NCBI GenBank assembly: GCA_934541105.1
Contig: CAKTDA010000004.1
Span: 248,001 to 312,000, forward strand
Origin: an uncultured Luteitalea sp.
GTDB lineage: Bacteria > Acidobacteriota > Vicinamibacteria > Vicinamibacterales > Vicinamibacteraceae
Length of the DNA stretch: 64,000 nt
Direction: 5' to 3'
The number at the start of each line of letters is the position of its first letter. The stretch's first letter is position 1. The notes under the pieces are model-generated. The model saw nothing but the letters and a program-made list of their open reading frames with translations. It was not told the DNA's origin and did no database searches. Positions 9,492-17,813 of this stretch are shown piece after piece. Both the position numbers and the translations under genes were made by a program.

Positions 9492-10013
9492 TCAGCGCGG
9501 GGGCGGCGCCTGCGGTGCGCCAGGCTTGGGCGCCGGCCGCCTTGTCGGCGGCTGCCGCTGGCCCTGGTGGCAGGTGTAGCAGGTGACGCGCAGTTCACCC
9601 GCGGGTGGTTCGTCGCCGACTTCGGTGGGGAAGCTCTTGTTGACTGCCTCGGTGTACCTCATCATCGCGCGCGTCGCTTCCTTGTTCTGCTTGCGATCGC
9701 TCTCGAAGTTGTAGGCCTCCCAGTCGGTCGGGTCCGATCCCGCGACGTGGCAGTAGACGCAGCGAACGCCCATCGCCTGGTTGAAACTGCGCATGACGTC
9801 CAGCAGTTCCTTCCGATCGATGTCCTTCGGCAGGAGCTTCAGGTTCTTCGGCTCCGGCGGCAACCAGTTGGGATCGCCCGGCCCGCCCTGGCCGGTTGGC
9901 TGGGCACCAGCAGCGGGCTGCGCCGGGGGAGTCCCGGTGGGCGCCTGGCCGGTGACGGTGATGACCGTGCCGCACAGGACGAGTGCAGCGAGAGAGGCCA
10001 CGCCTCGCATCAT
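9492..10013 (-). CDS. Reaction-centre-cytochrome-c-like diheme cytochrome
   Basis: A 173-residue exported protein: signal peptide (VASLAALVLCGTVITVTG), Pro/Gly-rich linker, then KLLPKDIDRKELLDVMRSFNQAMGVRC leading into CVYCH and, 60 residues on, CYTCH. This block matches the family annotated in acidobacteria as photosynthetic reaction centre cytochrome c subunit, although these hosts are not phototrophs; a periplasmic electron-transfer role is likely. A Pro-rich tail ends the protein. GAGGAG lies 5 nt before the first of two adjacent ATGs. Confidence 0.88.
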   Translation of the reverse strand: MMRGVASLAALVLCGTVITVTGQAPTGTPPAQPAAGAQPTGQGGPGDPNWLPPEPKNLKLLPKDIDRKELLDVMRSFNQAMGVRCVYCHVAGSDPTDWEAYNFESDRKQNKEATRAMMRYTEAVNKSFPTEVGDEPPAGELRVTCYTCHQGQRQPPTRRPAPKPGAPQAPPPR

Positions 10014-10058
10014 TCGATCTCCTCGATCAGGGACAACACTGCGCTGATTTGCGAGATG

Positions 10059-12236
10059 CTAACGCAAATCGGCGCCGACCGGCGTGGTCGCGGCCTGCGC
10101 CGCGCCTCCGGTCGGGAACCCGCGGTTCTTCAGGAGTGCGTTCACGTCGGGATCGCGTCCGCGGAACTTCCGGTACGCCTCGGCCCGATCGATGCTGTTG
10201 CCGGTCGCCAGGATGATCGTCTCGAAGCGTTCGGCCACGGTCGGATCCCACGGATTTCCCGTCTCCTCGAACGCGGCCCATGCATCGGACGCCATCACGT
10301 CCGACCACAGGTAGCTGTAGTAGCCGGCCGAGTACGAGTCGGACGTGAACAGGTGGTTGAACTGCGGCAGCCGGTGGCGCATCGCGATCTGCGGCGGGTT
10401 GCCGATCTCGGCAAGCGTCTCGCGCTCGAACCGGTCGGGATCGACGACGCCGCCCGGCCGCGTGTGCAGCCGCATGTCCACGATGGCCGACGAGAGGTAC
10501 TCGACGGTCGCGTAGCCCTGGTTGAACTTCGCGGCGTTCTTGACCTTGTCCACGAGCGCCTGCGGCATCGGTTCGTTCGTCTTGTAATGCCGCGCGTACC
10601 GATCGAGCACGTCGCGTGTCAGCACCCAGTTCTCGTGCACCTGGCTCGGGAACTCGACGAAATCTCGCGGCGTCCCCGCGAGGCCGGGATAGTCCACGTT
10701 CATCAGCAGCCCGTGCAGGGCGTGGCCGAACTCGTGGAACAGCGTCTCGGTGTCGTCCAGGCTGATGAGCACCGGCTCACCGGGCCCGCCCCTGACGAAG
10801 TTGTTGTTGTTGGACGTGATGGGCGTGATCGGGCCGTCGAAGCGGCGCTGGCCGCGATAGCCCGAGGCCCACGCGCCCGATCGCTTGTACTGGCGCGCGA
10901 AGTCGTCGCGATAGAAGAGGCCGACGTGCCGCCCGGACGCCTTGTCCTTCACCTCGAACACGCGCACGTCCGGATGGAAGACCGGGACCGTGCCGGTGAT
11001 CTCGGAGAACGTGAGGCCGTACAGCCGCTCCGCCATGTAGTAGGAGGCGGCAATCATGTTGTTCAACTCGAAGTACGGCTTCATCTCGTTGGTGTCGAGT
11101 GCGTACTTCGCGTTGCGCACCTTCTCGGCGTAGTACAGGTAGTCCCACGGCTCGATGGTGATGGCCTGGCCTTCGCCCTTCGCAATCGCCTGCATGTCGG
11201 CGACTTCCTCGGCGACACGGGCCACGGCCGGCTTCCACACGCGCAGCATGAGGTCCATGGCCTTGTCCGGGTCCTTCGCCATGGTGTCGTCCATGCGCCA
11301 GTGTGCATGGGTTGCGTAGCCGAGGAGGGTCGCGCGCTCGGCGCGCAGCTTGACGATGCGGGCGATGACGGCGTTGGTGTCGTGCGTACCGCCGTTGTCG
11401 CCGCGATTCTTGAACCTCCGCCACACCTGCTCGCGCAGGTCGCGCCGTGACGAGAACGTGAGGAACGGATCGACCGAGGACCGCGTGTTCACCACAGCCC
11501 ACTTGCCCGGCAGCTTGCGTTGGTCGGCCGCCGCCTTGCAGGCGGACACGAGCGCCGGCGGCAATCCGGCGAGGTCGGCCTCGCGCTCGAGGACCGTCCA
11601 GGTGTCCTCCTCGGCAAGCACCTTCGTCGCGAAGTCGGAGAACGCCGCGGCCAGTTCCTGGTTGATGCGTGACAGTTCCTGCTTCTCGGCGGCGCCGAGC
11701 TTCGCGCCCTGCCTGACGAAGCTGTCGTGCAGCCGCGTGGTCAGCCGCTGTTGTTCCGCGCCGAGCCCGGACGAGCCGAGGCTCGCGTGGACGGCGGCAA
11801 TGCGCGCGAACAGTCTCTCGTCGAACACGATCTCGTCGTCGGCGGCCGCGAGGATGGGTGACATCTCGCGATCGAGCGCCTGGTACTCCGGCGTGTTCCG
11901 GTTGTTCGTCAGCACGCCGAACAGCACCTCGACGCGCGAGAGCGTCCGTCCGGCCCGCTGCAGCGCCTCGATGGTATTGGCGAATGTCGGTCTCGCCGGG
12001 TCGCCGGCGATGGCCTGGATCTCCTTGCGCTGCATCTCGATGGCGGCAAGGAACGCCGGCTTGAAGAGCGCCGGCTGCACCGCGTCCCAGGGCGGCACGC
12101 CGCCGTAGGGCCCCGTCCACTCCTGGAGCAGCGGGTTGGAATCGGCTGGCGTGGGGGCGGTCGGCTGTGCGGCGGCAGTCACGGCAAGGGCGAGCAGGCC
12201 CAGCACGGCCAGGCCCGCGGGCGCGGATTGTGTCAC
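10059..12236 (-). CDS. M3 family zinc metallopeptidase (peptidyl-dipeptidase Dcp-like)
   Basis: A 725-residue exported oligopeptidase. The HEFGHALHG zinc site lies at about residue 500, and the downstream Glu ligand region (FPSQVHENW) and GYYSYLWSDVMASD are typical of Dcp/oligopeptidase A. The GTG start at 12236 is preferred: GGAG lies 8 nt upstream and a signal peptide (APAGLAVLGLLALAVTAAAQ) begins at once; an in-frame ATG at 12281 would bury it. Usual family length is about 680, the excess being the signal and linker. It probably degrades short peptides in the periplasm. Transcribed divergently from the octaheme cytochrome gene. Confidence 0.92.
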   Translation of the reverse strand: MTQSAPAGLAVLGLLALAVTAAAQPTAPTPADSNPLLQEWTGPYGGVPPWDAVQPALFKPAFLAAIEMQRKEIQAIAGDPARPTFANTIEALQRAGRTLSRVEVLFGVLTNNRNTPEYQALDREMSPILAAADDEIVFDERLFARIAAVHASLGSSGLGAEQQRLTTRLHDSFVRQGAKLGAAEKQELSRINQELAAAFSDFATKVLAEEDTWTVLEREADLAGLPPALVSACKAAADQRKLPGKWAVVNTRSSVDPFLTFSSRRDLREQVWRRFKNRGDNGGTHDTNAVIARIVKLRAERATLLGYATHAHWRMDDTMAKDPDKAMDLMLRVWKPAVARVAEEVADMQAIAKGEGQAITIEPWDYLYYAEKVRNAKYALDTNEMKPYFELNNMIAASYYMAERLYGLTFSEITGTVPVFHPDVRVFEVKDKASGRHVGLFYRDDFARQYKRSGAWASGYRGQRRFDGPITPITSNNNNFVRGGPGEPVLISLDDTETLFHEFGHALHGLLMNVDYPGLAGTPRDFVEFPSQVHENWVLTRDVLDRYARHYKTNEPMPQALVDKVKNAAKFNQGYATVEYLSSAIVDMRLHTRPGGVVDPDRFERETLAEIGNPPQIAMRHRLPQFNHLFTSDSYSAGYYSYLWSDVMASDAWAAFEETGNPWDPTVAERFETIILATGNSIDRAEAYRKFRGRDPDVNALLKNRGFPTGGAAQAATTPVGADLR

Positions 12237-12360
12237 GAGCAGGACTCCTCGGAAAGACACACGATGTGGGAGCGGCGGCATCCAGTCAAGTGGCCCGACA
12301 CGAGCGCACGCCGTTCTGTGATAGTGGTGAGGCGCCGCCGAGCGCCGCCGGCCCTCCCGC

Positions 12361-14715
12361 ATGCTCCGAACGATCATCCCGGTCTCGCTCGCGCTGGCAC
12401 TGCTCGGCCTGGCCAGTGCGGCGGGATGCCGTGGCGATCGCCCCGAGGACGCGTCGCCACCGGGCACGCCGGCGCCCGAGGCCCTGGCGACCGACGCGAC
12501 GTACGTCGGCCGCAACGCGTGCAGTCGCTGCCACGCCGGGCAGGTCGCCGCCTACAGCGGGTCTCACCACGACCTCGCGATGCAGGAGGCGACGCCGGCA
12601 ACGGTTCTCGGCGACTTCCGCGACACGACGTTCACCGCCCACGGCGTCACCACCCGGTTCTCCTCTGCCGGCGGTGTCTTCACCGTACGCACGGATGGTC
12701 CGGACGGGCGCCTGCAGGACTTTCGGGTGGCGTACGTCTTCGGCGTGCATCCCCTCCAGCAATACCTCCTCGCGCTGCCGGGAGGCCGCTACCAGGCGCT
12801 CGGCATCGCCTGGGACAGTCGGCCGCGGGCCGAGGGCGGCCAGCGCTGGTTCCACCTCTATCGGGACGAACGACTGGCCGCCGGCGATCCGCTGCACTGG
12901 ACGGCGTTCAGCCAGAACTGGAATGCGCAGTGCGCGGCCTGCCACTCGACGAACCTCCGCAAGAACTACGACCGCGCCGCCGACACCTACGAGACGACGT
13001 GGTCCGAGATCGACGTCTCGTGCGAACAGTGCCACGGCCCCGGCTCGTTGCACGTCCGGTGGGCCGACGCGCGGACGGCGGCTCCCGCCTCGGCAGCGGT
13101 CCCGACCGCCGCGGAGATGGGCCTCACCGCGTCGCTGCGCGAGCGGCGCGACGTGCGATGGACGATGGATGCCGCGACCGGGATCGCGCGCCGATCGCCT
13201 GCGCCGCCGGCGGCGCGGGCAGAAGTGGACGTCTGCGCTCCGTGCCATGCCAGGCGGGCCGAGATGCTGCCGGGACACGTTCCGGGGCAACCCTTCCTCG
13301 ACGCCTACAGGCCGAGCCTGCTGTCGGACGGCCTGTACCACGCCGACGGACGCATCCAGGACGAGGTCTACGAGTACGGCTCCTTCCTGCAGAGCCGCAT
13401 GTACGCGGCCGGCGTGACCTGCTCGGATTGCCACGAGCCGCACGCGCTGACGCTGCGCGCCGACGGCAACGCGCTCTGCGCGCAATGCCACCTGCCGTCG
13501 CGGTTCGATGTCGCGACGCATCACGGTCACGAGGCGGGGACGCCCGGTGCGTCGTGCATCGGCTGTCACATGCCAGAGACGACGTACATGGGCGTGGATC
13601 GACGCCACGACCACGGCTTCCGCGTGCCGCGCCCTGACCTCACGGCATCGACGGGTGCACCCGACGCGTGTACGCAGTGCCACACCGGGCGTACGCCGGC
13701 CTGGGCTGCCGCCGCGCTCGATCGGTGGCGCCCGCCGACATGGCGGCAGCGACCGCAGGTCGCGGAGGCGTTCGCGGCGGCGCGACAGGGGCGCGCGGCC
13801 GCGTCGCCGGCCCTCGTCGCGATTGCCGCCGACATCCGCCAGCCGCCCATCGTCCGTGCCAGTGCCGTGGAACTGCTCCAGTCGCATCCGTCGCCCGAGC
13901 GTGACGCGACGCTGCAGCAGCTGGCCGGCAGCGACGACGTGATCGTGCGACTGGCCGTGGCGCAGGCCCTCGTCGCGCTCGATCCCGCGTCGCGTGCGCG
14001 CATCGGCGGGCGGCTGCTCGACGACCCGTCGCGCGTCGTGCGTCTCGACGCGGCAGCGGCCATCGCCGGGGAGGGGGCGGCGTGGCTGACGATGCCGCAG
14101 CAGGAGGCGCTTGCGCGAAGCCTCGATCTCCAGCGGGCATCGGACGCGTTCAACGCCGACAGGCCCGAGTCCTACGTCAACGCCGCGATCCGTGCGGAAC
14201 GCGAGGGCGACCTCCCGCGGGCGCGGTCCGAGTACGAGGCCGCCATCAGCCGCCTGCCATGGTTCCTGCCGCCGTACGTCAACCTCGCCGACCTGCAGCG
14301 GGAAGCCGGTGACGAGGCAGGTGCCGAACGCACGCTGCGGCAGGCGCTCGTCGAAGTGCCAGGGGATCCGGGCGTCCTGTACTCGCTCGGGTTGTCGCTG
14401 TACCGGCAGCAGCGGGGCGCCGAAGCCACCGAAGCGCTCGCGCGTGCGGCACGCGGCGCGCCGGAGACGCCGCGGTACGCCTTCGCGCATGCGCTCGCGC
14501 TCGAGGCGCAAGGACGGCTGCCCGACGCCCTGCGGGTGATCGACGAGGCGAGAGCGCGGCATCCCGACGATCGCGACCTGCTCGATGCCGGCTTCGGTCT
14601 TGCGCAGAAGGCGGGCGACCTCGATCGCGCGCGCATGTACGTGCGCGAGCTCTTACGCGTATCGCCGGGTGCGCCGGACGTCGCGGCCGCCGCGCGCGCA
14701 CTCGGTGTCACCTGA
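12361..14715 (+). CDS. Octaheme c-type cytochrome lipoprotein with HEAT-like and TPR repeats
   Basis: A 784-residue lipoprotein (lipobox LASAAGC, Cys23). Eight CxxCH sites can be read in order: CSRCH (54-58), CAACH, CEQCH, CAPCH, CSDCH, CAQCH, CIGCH and CTQCH, the last near residue 440. A helical HEAT-like segment (ADIRQPPIVRASAVELL...) and then at least three TPR units (AIRAEREGDLPRARSEYEAAIS, LADLQREAGDEAGAERTLRQAL, ALEAQGRLPDALRVIDEA) follow. The haem region resembles the NrfA/octaheme-type 'multihaem, doubled CxxCH' family; the TPR part would dock a partner. Function unproven: electron conduit or small-oxyanion reductase. Confidence 0.88.
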   Translation: MLRTIIPVSLALALLGLASAAGCRGDRPEDASPPGTPAPEALATDATYVGRNACSRCHAGQVAAYSGSHHDLAMQEATPATVLGDFRDTTFTAHGVTTRFSSAGGVFTVRTDGPDGRLQDFRVAYVFGVHPLQQYLLALPGGRYQALGIAWDSRPRAEGGQRWFHLYRDERLAAGDPLHWTAFSQNWNAQCAACHSTNLRKNYDRAADTYETTWSEIDVSCEQCHGPGSLHVRWADARTAAPASAAVPTAAEMGLTASLRERRDVRWTMDAATGIARRSPAPPAARAEVDVCAPCHARRAEMLPGHVPGQPFLDAYRPSLLSDGLYHADGRIQDEVYEYGSFLQSRMYAAGVTCSDCHEPHALTLRADGNALCAQCHLPSRFDVATHHGHEAGTPGASCIGCHMPETTYMGVDRRHDHGFRVPRPDLTASTGAPDACTQCHTGRTPAWAAAALDRWRPPTWRQRPQVAEAFAAARQGRAAASPALVAIAADIRQPPIVRASAVELLQSHPSPERDATLQQLAGSDDVIVRLAVAQALVALDPASRARIGGRLLDDPSRVVRLDAAAAIAGEGAAWLTMPQQEALARSLDLQRASDAFNADRPESYVNAAIRAEREGDLPRARSEYEAAISRLPWFLPPYVNLADLQREAGDEAGAERTLRQALVEVPGDPGVLYSLGLSLYRQQRGAEATEALARAARGAPETPRYAFAHALALEAQGRLPDALRVIDEARARHPDDRDLLDAGFGLAQKAGDLDRARMYVRELLRVSPGAPDVAAAARALGVT

Positions 14716-14741
14716 CGGCATCGGCGCCCGTGGGGCATACT
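14712..14741 (+). promoter_or_regulatory. Putative leaderless promoter of the amidohydrolase gene
   Basis: CTGACG (14712-14717), 18-bp spacer, CATACT (14736-14741); the -10 ends 7 nt before ATG 14749 and no Shine-Dalgarno is present. It overlaps the stop of the upstream gene. Confidence 0.4.
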
Positions 14742-14748
14742 CTCTCGC

Positions 14749-15549
14749 ATGACGTCGATACGCGTGGCGTTGGGTAACCTCCCGTTTCCGGGTTCACCGG
14801 CGGAGTCGGTCGTGCTGGCCGAAGCGGCCGTTGCCGACGCGGCGGCTGCGGGCGCACGGGTGCTCTGCCTGCCCGAGGCGTACGTTCCAGGCTATCGCGC
14901 GGAAGGCAAGGGCGTGCCGCCGCCGGATGCGGCCTTCCTCGAGGATGCGTGGGTTCGTGTGGCGCACGCCGCCCGGCGTGCGCGCGTCACGACGATCCTC
15001 GGCACCGAGCGGGTGAGCGCCTCGGGACCGGTCATCACCGCGCTCGTGATCGGCCCCGACGGCGAGCGCCTCGGGTTCCAGGACAAGGTGCAGATCGATC
15101 CGTCGGAAGAGGGAACCTACGCAGCCGGCACCGGCCGGCAGGTGTTCGTCGCGGATGGCCTCACGTTCGGCGTGGTCATCTGTCACGAGGGCTGGCGATA
15201 CCCCGAGACGGTGCGCTGGGCCGCGCGCCGCGGGGCCCGCATCGTCTTCCACCAGGCCTTCCACGAGGCCGACGCCTCGAGCTACCGGCCCTCGACGTTT
15301 GCCGACCCGGCCAACACGTTCCACGAGAAGGCGGCGCTCTGCCGGGCGGCCGAGAACACCTGCGTGTTCGCGACGGTCAACTACGCGAGCGCGGGTTCGC
15401 CGACGACGTCGGCCGTGATCGGGCCGGAGGGTACGGTGCTCGCCTGGCAGCCGTATGGTGCCGCCGGCCTGCTCGTGACCGACGTGGACCTCTCGGCCGC
15501 CACCGGACTTCTCGCCTCGCGCTGCCGGACGTTCGACACGCCGGCCTGA
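14749..15549 (+). CDS. Carbon-nitrogen (nitrilase-superfamily) amidohydrolase
   Basis: A 266-residue hydrolase of the nitrilase superfamily, which cleaves amide C-N bonds through a Glu-Lys-Cys triad. All three are visible: Glu in LPEAYVPGY, Lys in FQDKVQIDPSEEGTY, Cys in VVICHEGWRYPE. The EGTY and FHEKAALCRAAEN blocks fit the aliphatic-amidase / N-carbamoyl hydrolase branches. No signal peptide, so cytoplasmic. Substrate unknown. It stands between the octaheme cytochrome and the tRNA-Val gene. Confidence 0.92.
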   Translation: MTSIRVALGNLPFPGSPAESVVLAEAAVADAAAAGARVLCLPEAYVPGYRAEGKGVPPPDAAFLEDAWVRVAHAARRARVTTILGTERVSASGPVITALVIGPDGERLGFQDKVQIDPSEEGTYAAGTGRQVFVADGLTFGVVICHEGWRYPETVRWAARRGARIVFHQAFHEADASSYRPSTFADPANTFHEKAALCRAAENTCVFATVNYASAGSPTTSAVIGPEGTVLAWQPYGAAGLLVTDVDLSAATGLLASRCRTFDTPA

Positions 15550-15596
15550 ACCGCACGGGCGCGTCGCGCCGGGACGACGGTTCGCCGCGGCCCGTG

Positions 15597-15626
15597 TTGC
15601 CGAGTGGTTCACGTGTGCGGTATAGT
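15597..15626 (+). promoter_or_regulatory. Promoter of tRNA-Val
   Basis: TTGCCG (15597-15602), 18-bp spacer, TATAGT (15621-15626), about 57 bp upstream of the mature tRNA 5' end. Position and sequence fit a sigma70 tRNA promoter. Confidence 0.55.
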
Positions 15627-15683
15627 TCGACGTTCGTGCCGCTTCCGTGATGGCAGCCGGCGCGAAGCACACCTGCCTCGTGT

Positions 15684-15758
15684 GCGCAGTTGGCTCAGCG
15701 GTAGAGCACCGCCTTCACACGGCGGGGGTCACTGGTTCGAATCCAGTACTGCGCACCA
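15684..15758 (+). tRNA. tRNA-Val (anticodon CAC), CCA encoded
   Basis: A cloverleaf folds directly: acceptor GCGCAGT/ACTGCGC, D stem GCTC/GAGC, anticodon stem CCGCC/GGCGG with loop TTCACAC (anticodon CAC, reads GUG), 5-nt variable loop, T stem ACTGG/CCAGT with TTCGAAT loop, discriminator A, and a genomic CCA at 15756-15758. Total 75 nt. Confidence 0.97.
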
Positions 15759-15968
15759 CCCCTCGAAGGTCAGCACCATTGCAAGGCAGCGTTGCCGGCT
15801 GCGATCGTTGGCTTCCTTGACCACAGGTCGCTGGCGTCCGGCGCCGCTCGGTGAGCGGTCTTCACGAGAGCGCGAGTGAAGTCGTTCGCGAGGGCCTGCC
15901 GGTTCATTCTTGCCCTCGGCCGCTGCTTCGCGGGCCGGAGGTACGCGCCACTTGCCTCAGGTCGCCGG

Positions 15969-15974
15969 TACACT
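15969..15974 (+). promoter_or_regulatory. -10-like hexamer before the regB-like gene
   Basis: TACACT ending 7 nt before the ATG at 15982, with no Shine-Dalgarno. The -35 is poor (CGCCAC at 17 bp), so the call rests on the spacing pattern shared with other genes here. Confidence 0.35.
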
Positions 15975-15981
15975 CAGCCCG

Positions 15982-17244
15982 ATGGATACCTCCGCCCCGG
16001 TGCACGCCGGCGTCGGCATGCCGTGGCTGGCCCTTGCCCGATGGGCGACGCTCGGTGCCCAGTTCGGCGCGGCACTCCTCGGCGCGCTGCTGCTCGACGT
16101 CACGGTCCGCTGGACACTCGTGGCCGCCGTGCTCGCCGCGACGGCGGCATCGAACCTGTGGCTGTTGCGCGCCCTCGCCGTCGGCAGGACCGCCGGATCG
16201 GTCGCCCCCGCGCTCGTCGTGCTCGACGCCATTGGCCTCGCGCTCGTCCTCCTGGCGGCTGGCGGCCCGCTCAATCCCGCGAGCATCTACTTCCTCGTGC
16301 TCATCACGCAGGCGGCGTTCGTGCACGGTGCGCGCGTGGCCACCGTCGTCGCCATCGTGTCCACGCTCGCGTACGGTCTCCTCTTCGTGATGGTCACGCC
16401 GGAACTGCAGGCCGCGCTGGCGATGCACCCGGAGGTCGGGAGCCACTTCCAGGGCATGTGGTGGGCCTTTGCCGTGACGGCCGCCCTCGTGACGACGTTC
16501 GTGGTGCGTCTCGCGTCGGCGGTGGCGCAGCGGGACGCCGACCTGCGTGCACTCGAGGCGCGCCTGGCCCGGACCGAGACGATGACCCGCCTGGCGACGC
16601 TCGCAACCGACGCCGCGCACGAACTGGGCACGCCGCTCGCCACGATTACCCTCACGGCCGGCGAACTCGAGCGCGCGCTCGGCAGATCCCCGCTCGACGT
16701 CGCGACGGCCATCGACGACGTGCGCCTCATCCGGGAGGAAGGGCAGCGCTGTCGGGCGATGCTCGACGAGATGGCGGGCAAGGCGGGGCAGCCGATTGGC
16801 GGCGCACCGGCACCGACGACCGTCGGCCGGATCGTCGAGCGTGCCATGCAGGACCTGCCGGCCGATCGCGCGGGGCTCGTCACGGTGACGGGTGGAGACT
16901 CGACCCCGGGCGTGTGGCCGGTGGACGCGGTCGCTCGCGCGCTGCTCAACGTGCTGCGCAATGCCTTCGATGCGTCGCCGTCCGGCACGTCGGTCGTGGT
17001 GGACGTCAGCGCAGGCGACGGTGTCGTCCGTATCGACGTGATCGACAAGGGCGTGGGCATGGCGCCCGACGTCCTCGCGCGCGCAAGCGAGCCCTTCTTC
17101 ACGACGAAGGTCGGCAGCGGGCGCGGCCTCGGCCTCGTCGTCGCGCGCGCGACCCTCGAACTCGTCGGCGGGCGGCTCGAACTCGACTCGACCCCCGGCA
17201 AGGGCACCCGCGCGCGCCTCGTGTTGCCGAAGGAGGCGCCATGA
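15982..17244 (+). CDS. regB: RegB/PrrB-type redox sensor histidine kinase
   Basis: A 420-residue membrane kinase with six hydrophobic segments over the first 180 residues. Between them, GGPLNPA (94-100) corresponds to the quinone-binding GGxxNP loop of RegB. The H box AAHELGTPLATI (His213) is nearly identical to the RegB signature. Cys257 in REEGQRCRAM stands where RegB carries its redox-active cysteine. N, G1 and G2 boxes (NVLRNAFDAS, DKGVGM, GSGRGLGL) complete the kinase. It overlaps the response regulator by ATGA at 17241-17244. Expected role: sensing quinone-pool redox state and controlling respiratory genes; family known, target genes inferred. Confidence 0.88.
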   Translation: MDTSAPVHAGVGMPWLALARWATLGAQFGAALLGALLLDVTVRWTLVAAVLAATAASNLWLLRALAVGRTAGSVAPALVVLDAIGLALVLLAAGGPLNPASIYFLVLITQAAFVHGARVATVVAIVSTLAYGLLFVMVTPELQAALAMHPEVGSHFQGMWWAFAVTAALVTTFVVRLASAVAQRDADLRALEARLARTETMTRLATLATDAAHELGTPLATITLTAGELERALGRSPLDVATAIDDVRLIREEGQRCRAMLDEMAGKAGQPIGGAPAPTTVGRIVERAMQDLPADRAGLVTVTGGDSTPGVWPVDAVARALLNVLRNAFDASPSGTSVVVDVSAGDGVVRIDVIDKGVGMAPDVLARASEPFFTTKVGSGRGLGLVVARATLELVGGRLELDSTPGKGTRARLVLPKEAP

Positions 17245-17792
17245 ACACCGCAGGCGTGACGCTCATTGTCGAGGACGACGAGCGCTTTCGCATGCGCCTG
17301 GCACGGGCACTGCACGAGCGCGGCCTCGAGGTTGCCGAGGCCGGTTCTGTCGCCGATGCGCGCGCGCTCGTCGAGCGCGACCCGCCTGCGCGCATCCTGC
17401 TCGACCTGCGGCTCGGCGACGGCTGGAGCCTCGACTTCATCGACTGGCTGCACGCGGAGCACCCGGACGTCCCCGTGATCGTGCTGACCGGCTACGGCAG
17501 CATCGCGACGGCGCTCGACGCCGTGCGCCGCGGCGCGAAGCACTACCTCACGAAGCCGGTGGACATCGACCGCATCCTCGCGGTCCTTGCCGGCGAGACG
17601 CCGTCGGAGGCGCCGCCGACGCACGCCCTGCCGGAGCAGGCACGCCCGATGTCGCTCGCGCGGCTCGAGTGGGAACACATCAACCGCGTGCTCAGTGAGT
17701 GCGACGGCAACGTGTCGGAAGCGGCGCGCCTGCTCGGCCTGCACCGGCGATCGCTCCAGCGCAAGCTCGCGAAGTTCCCGATGCCGCGGTAG
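17241..17792 (+). CDS. regA: RegA/PrrA-type response regulator
   Basis: A 183-residue partner of the kinase. The receiver domain has the acidic pair EDDE, phosphoacceptor Asp55 in LLDLRLGDG, Thr in VLTGYGSIATALDAV and Lys in YLTKPVD. A proline-rich linker joins it to a C-terminal Fis-type HTH (EWEHINRVLSECDGNVSEAARLLGLHRRSLQRKL), a block close to that of RegA/PrrA/ActR. The Shine-Dalgarno AAGGAGG lies inside the kinase gene. The pair should act as a global redox regulator. Confidence 0.92.
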   Translation: MNTAGVTLIVEDDERFRMRLARALHERGLEVAEAGSVADARALVERDPPARILLDLRLGDGWSLDFIDWLHAEHPDVPVIVLTGYGSIATALDAVRRGAKHYLTKPVDIDRILAVLAGETPSEAPPTHALPEQARPMSLARLEWEHINRVLSECDGNVSEAARLLGLHRRSLQRKLAKFPMPR

Positions 17793-17813
17793 CGGCGTCG
17801 ACGCCGGCGCGTG

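Noticed and set aside
12237..12515. Longer start for the M3 peptidase
   Set aside because: Would overlap the divergent octaheme gene and bury the signal peptide; GTG 12236 has a good ribosome binding site.
15759..15981. Possible small gene after tRNA-Val
   Set aside because: Short frames only, Arg-rich and without ribosome binding sites; composition like non-coding sequence.
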